A stretch of 64,000 nucleotides of DNA from Fratercula arctica (taxonomy: Eukaryota; Chordata; Aves; Charadriiformes; Alcidae), in the NCBI GenBank assembly GCA_947846985.1, contig CANTUZ010000002.1, positions 134,749,889 to 134,813,888 on the forward strand, written 5' to 3'. Under the pieces are notes generated by a model that did not search any database, had not been told where the DNA came from, and was given only the letters and a program-made list of their open reading frames with translations. This document shows, piece after piece, positions 61,451-64,000 of this stretch. The position numbers were made by a program, and so were the translations under genes. The stretch's first letter is position 1, and each line of letters opens with the position of its first letter.

Positions 61451-64000
61451 GGGCCTGGGCAGCATCATGTAATCTTTGCGTGTAGTGCTGAACAAACTCC
61501 AAGGAAAGGATAATAACCCTAAAATAATTTAAATAATAAATTTTGCTCATACAATCATATATTTTAAATATTGAACTGAGCAGAGCTTCTTTGATGTATG
61601 TAGAAAAACTTTCTTGGATTTTTCTCATGGATGGCATGGGACTAGTTCAACTCTCGGCGGAACACTAAACAGATAGAACTACATGTGACCGATAGCTGCG
61701 CTGTTGGACGCTTGTGTCCTTGGTATGTCTGGAAAGAATAACTTTTTCAGAGACGGCTTAATCATGTTGGCTTATCTTCTATAACAAGAGAACTGAAAAC
61801 TGAAAATAGATTTTGACCAAAGAGTGACTTATGTAATATGTAGACATGAAGAGATCACTTTAAAAGTTAATTCAGTTTTTCAATGTATATGACTTCTTTC
61901 ATTCATAAAGCAAGTAAAACCTGTCTTTCCCCCCCACTAGAAACTGGAAAAATGTAAAATCAATCCTACTATAAATTAAAGTAGAAAGAAAAATTATATA
62001 CCTAATTAAAATAATGTCCCTCATTTGTCAACATTTAGCCTTTTTGTTTGTGGCTGTTACTATGTTAAGTGTACATGCATGTAGTTATCAGTGAGCGTGA
62101 AAATACAGGATCGGAACTACTCTGAGGTCAGTCACAGAAAAGAAATGGAGAACAATAATTGAGAAAGGGACCAAGCTTATTTTAAATTCTTGGCAAACTG
62201 TCCCTTGCCCTACCTGTCACCCAGGTTTTTCTCATGTAATTAGAAGTAAGATATATGAAATAAGTAAAAATGGTCATGTTTATAAATGGAATTGGAGACT
62301 TCTGAGTGCTAAGATACATGAATGATAACTGGGAATGCACATAAAATGAGGACAGGGCCTGGCAGATATCTTAGCCATAAATTATGGGATGACTAAACCC
62401 ACCAGATCAGATGATCAATATTGAAAAGGCAAGAATTGCCTGTAAGTAGTCTGGTAAGAGGGCTAAAACTGCATACTTAAAAAACTCTCCTCCATAGACA
62501 AATATATTTTTAACGATCATTTAAATTCAAAATTTTGGTAGCTGTACCTCATTTTCTTGATTTGTAAATATGATAGTAATATATTAGTAACTAAAAAAAG
62601 AAAATATTGCAACAGGAGGCAACTGAGTGAAAAACAAGTTTCATAATCATCAAAGAACTGAAGCTGTAATATACAGTACTGTGAATTGCACATTATCTCT
62701 ACAATACAGTGATGTTTTGTGATGCTCCTTCTTCTTGATTAAAGGTCAAGCTTTCTGTAGCTTTACTGAACATGACAATTCAGAATGATTATTAAGTTCT
62801 ACTGATAGCACTTCTGAAAGCTTTCCCACAGAAATACACTGCAGCAGCAGCATGAGAACTGAGACTGTACCCCTCTGAGATGTGAATCAATGAACCTCTC
62901 TACTGTTTTTTTATTAGCCATAATGATTACAGAGGTCATAGTTCCCTTAACTTCAGTAGAGCCCATTGAAAAATCCTGAGGGAAAAATACAGTGAAATCC
63001 TGTCATATTAAAATTGTGTTCATTCATATTAATCCACACAGACATTCACACAGATGCACAAGTGCTGCTCCTACTTAAATCAATAAGGTCTGGGTGAATA
63101 AAAGAGGCTAGATAAGAGGGTCGAATTTGCATTTAGTCTCAACTCATCTGGAGTCTTTATAAGCTTTACAAAGACCACCTATAGGATACAAACAGTAATT
63201 AAAAATCAAAAGGACTTGTAGGCGCTATGCTTTGTTATTCTGAAAGCCTCTCAAACTCATATAGATTTTATAGTTTGTATGATCTTGCTCCTATACCTGT
63301 GCTACAGGAGCCATGGCTGAAATCTTCGTGTGAGACAGTCATTAACGGCCTGAGTTCAGAAGTGGTTTCTTTGTGCTTCTACCTGCAGGTTTCTAGTTAT
63401 ATCAGAATCAGCCATTTTTTTCTTCATTATTATCTGCCAAATATGTTCTCTATATTGTATCTCCATGCTTTATTCTATAAAACCTGTAAGTTATGGAAAA
63501 AAACTCTCAGATAAACACAAAGGCAAAATACTTTCACTTGAAATATTTAAAAAATCTTCCCTGCTTAGATAACTACAGGTTAAATGCATCTGGAAAATAA
63601 TAATAAAAAGAAGATAATTAGTTCAATAATGTGGGGAATTTTAAGAGGCAACAAAAATTATTTGGGTAAAGAAATGACTAAGAATATAATTTATTTCTGG
63701 AGATTAGAAATCAGGAGTGAGAAAAATAATAATCAGCCAAATTTTGACAATATTTAAGGCTTCCAAAAATATATGGTTTGTTGCTATGACAATGTTAAAA
63801 AGAAAATATTTGATACGGCTTGATTATTTTTCGTGGTTGTGGCATGTTGACCTGTATTGAGGAAAAGCTCAGTACTTTTGTGCAGTATTTAGGTACAGAT
63901 GGGGGAAATGACAAATGAACTCCAATAATTCCATTAGCATGCAATTCTAATGGATGTCTGACCAGACAAGCCCTTACTCATGTGACTTGTACTTAGACGT
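61451..64000. other. Unique AT-rich non-coding DNA to the window end
   Basis: No gene or named repeat is seen. The last recognisable feature before the window edge is the GC-rich patch ending near 61450. Confidence 0.65.

Noticed and set aside
1..64000. CRISPR arrays, bacterial-type operons, riboswitches or phage modules
   Set aside because: No spaced direct-repeat array, ribosome-binding-site-led gene clusters or prokaryotic genes are present; repeats and composition are those of a bird genome.

Overview
This 64 kb window is AT-rich vertebrate nuclear DNA, almost certainly from a bird. The evidence is its repeats. At least seven CR1 LINE fragments are visible, several ending in the (ATTCTATG)n-type 3' terminus typical of avian CR1. 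There are also two copies of one endogenous retrovirus (ERV) LTR family, whose TGTCCTGGTTTTGGCTGGG-like start, internal TATAAA and lack of env suggest a class III (ERVL-like) avian ERV. I found no recognisable host exon, tRNA, rRNA, CRISPR array or bacterial-type operon. The window is best read as intergenic DNA or the inside of a very long intron. The naive open frames are short, mostly shadows, or belong to repeats.

Layout. 1-5826: unique AT-rich DNA with a cluster of A/C-rich tracts near 3-4 kb. 5827-7023: a plus-strand solo LTR with an imperfect 5-bp target duplication, split by an antisense CR1. 7024-10.2 kb: unique DNA with a 200-bp homopurine (GGAA)n tract. 10.2-14.42 kb: the 3' half of a plus-strand provirus of the same kind (RT, RNase H and integrase remnants, then 3' LTR), also interrupted by an antisense CR1. 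14.4-24.8 kb: unique DNA. 24.8-25.5 kb: CR1, followed by a 300-bp GC-rich patch. 25.8-29.7 kb: unique DNA. 29.67-31.39 kb: the longest CR1 (antisense), with part of the RT, a foreign insert and no 3' terminus. 31.76-32.09 kb: an unassigned 98-codon ORF. 36.7-37.7 kb: an old plus-strand CR1 with an FADD motif. 45.6-46.0 kb: a well-preserved CR1 3' end. 46-58.4 kb: unique DNA with three perfect 15-17 bp tandem duplications. 58.46-58.56 kb: a 95-bp CR1 tail. 60.65-61.45 kb: a tRNA-like patch and a GC-rich repeat candidate. The rest is unique AT-rich DNA.

Nothing here works as a pathway. The window records repeat activity: ERV insertion, LTR-LTR recombination to a solo LTR, later CR1 insertions into both ERV copies, then decay. 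I did not find a convincing undescribed system. The leads most worth a search are the 98-codon ORF at 31.8 kb, the exon-like 111-bp block at 47.6 kb, the chimeric CR1 ORF at 29.7-30.4 kb and the two GC-rich repeat candidates.
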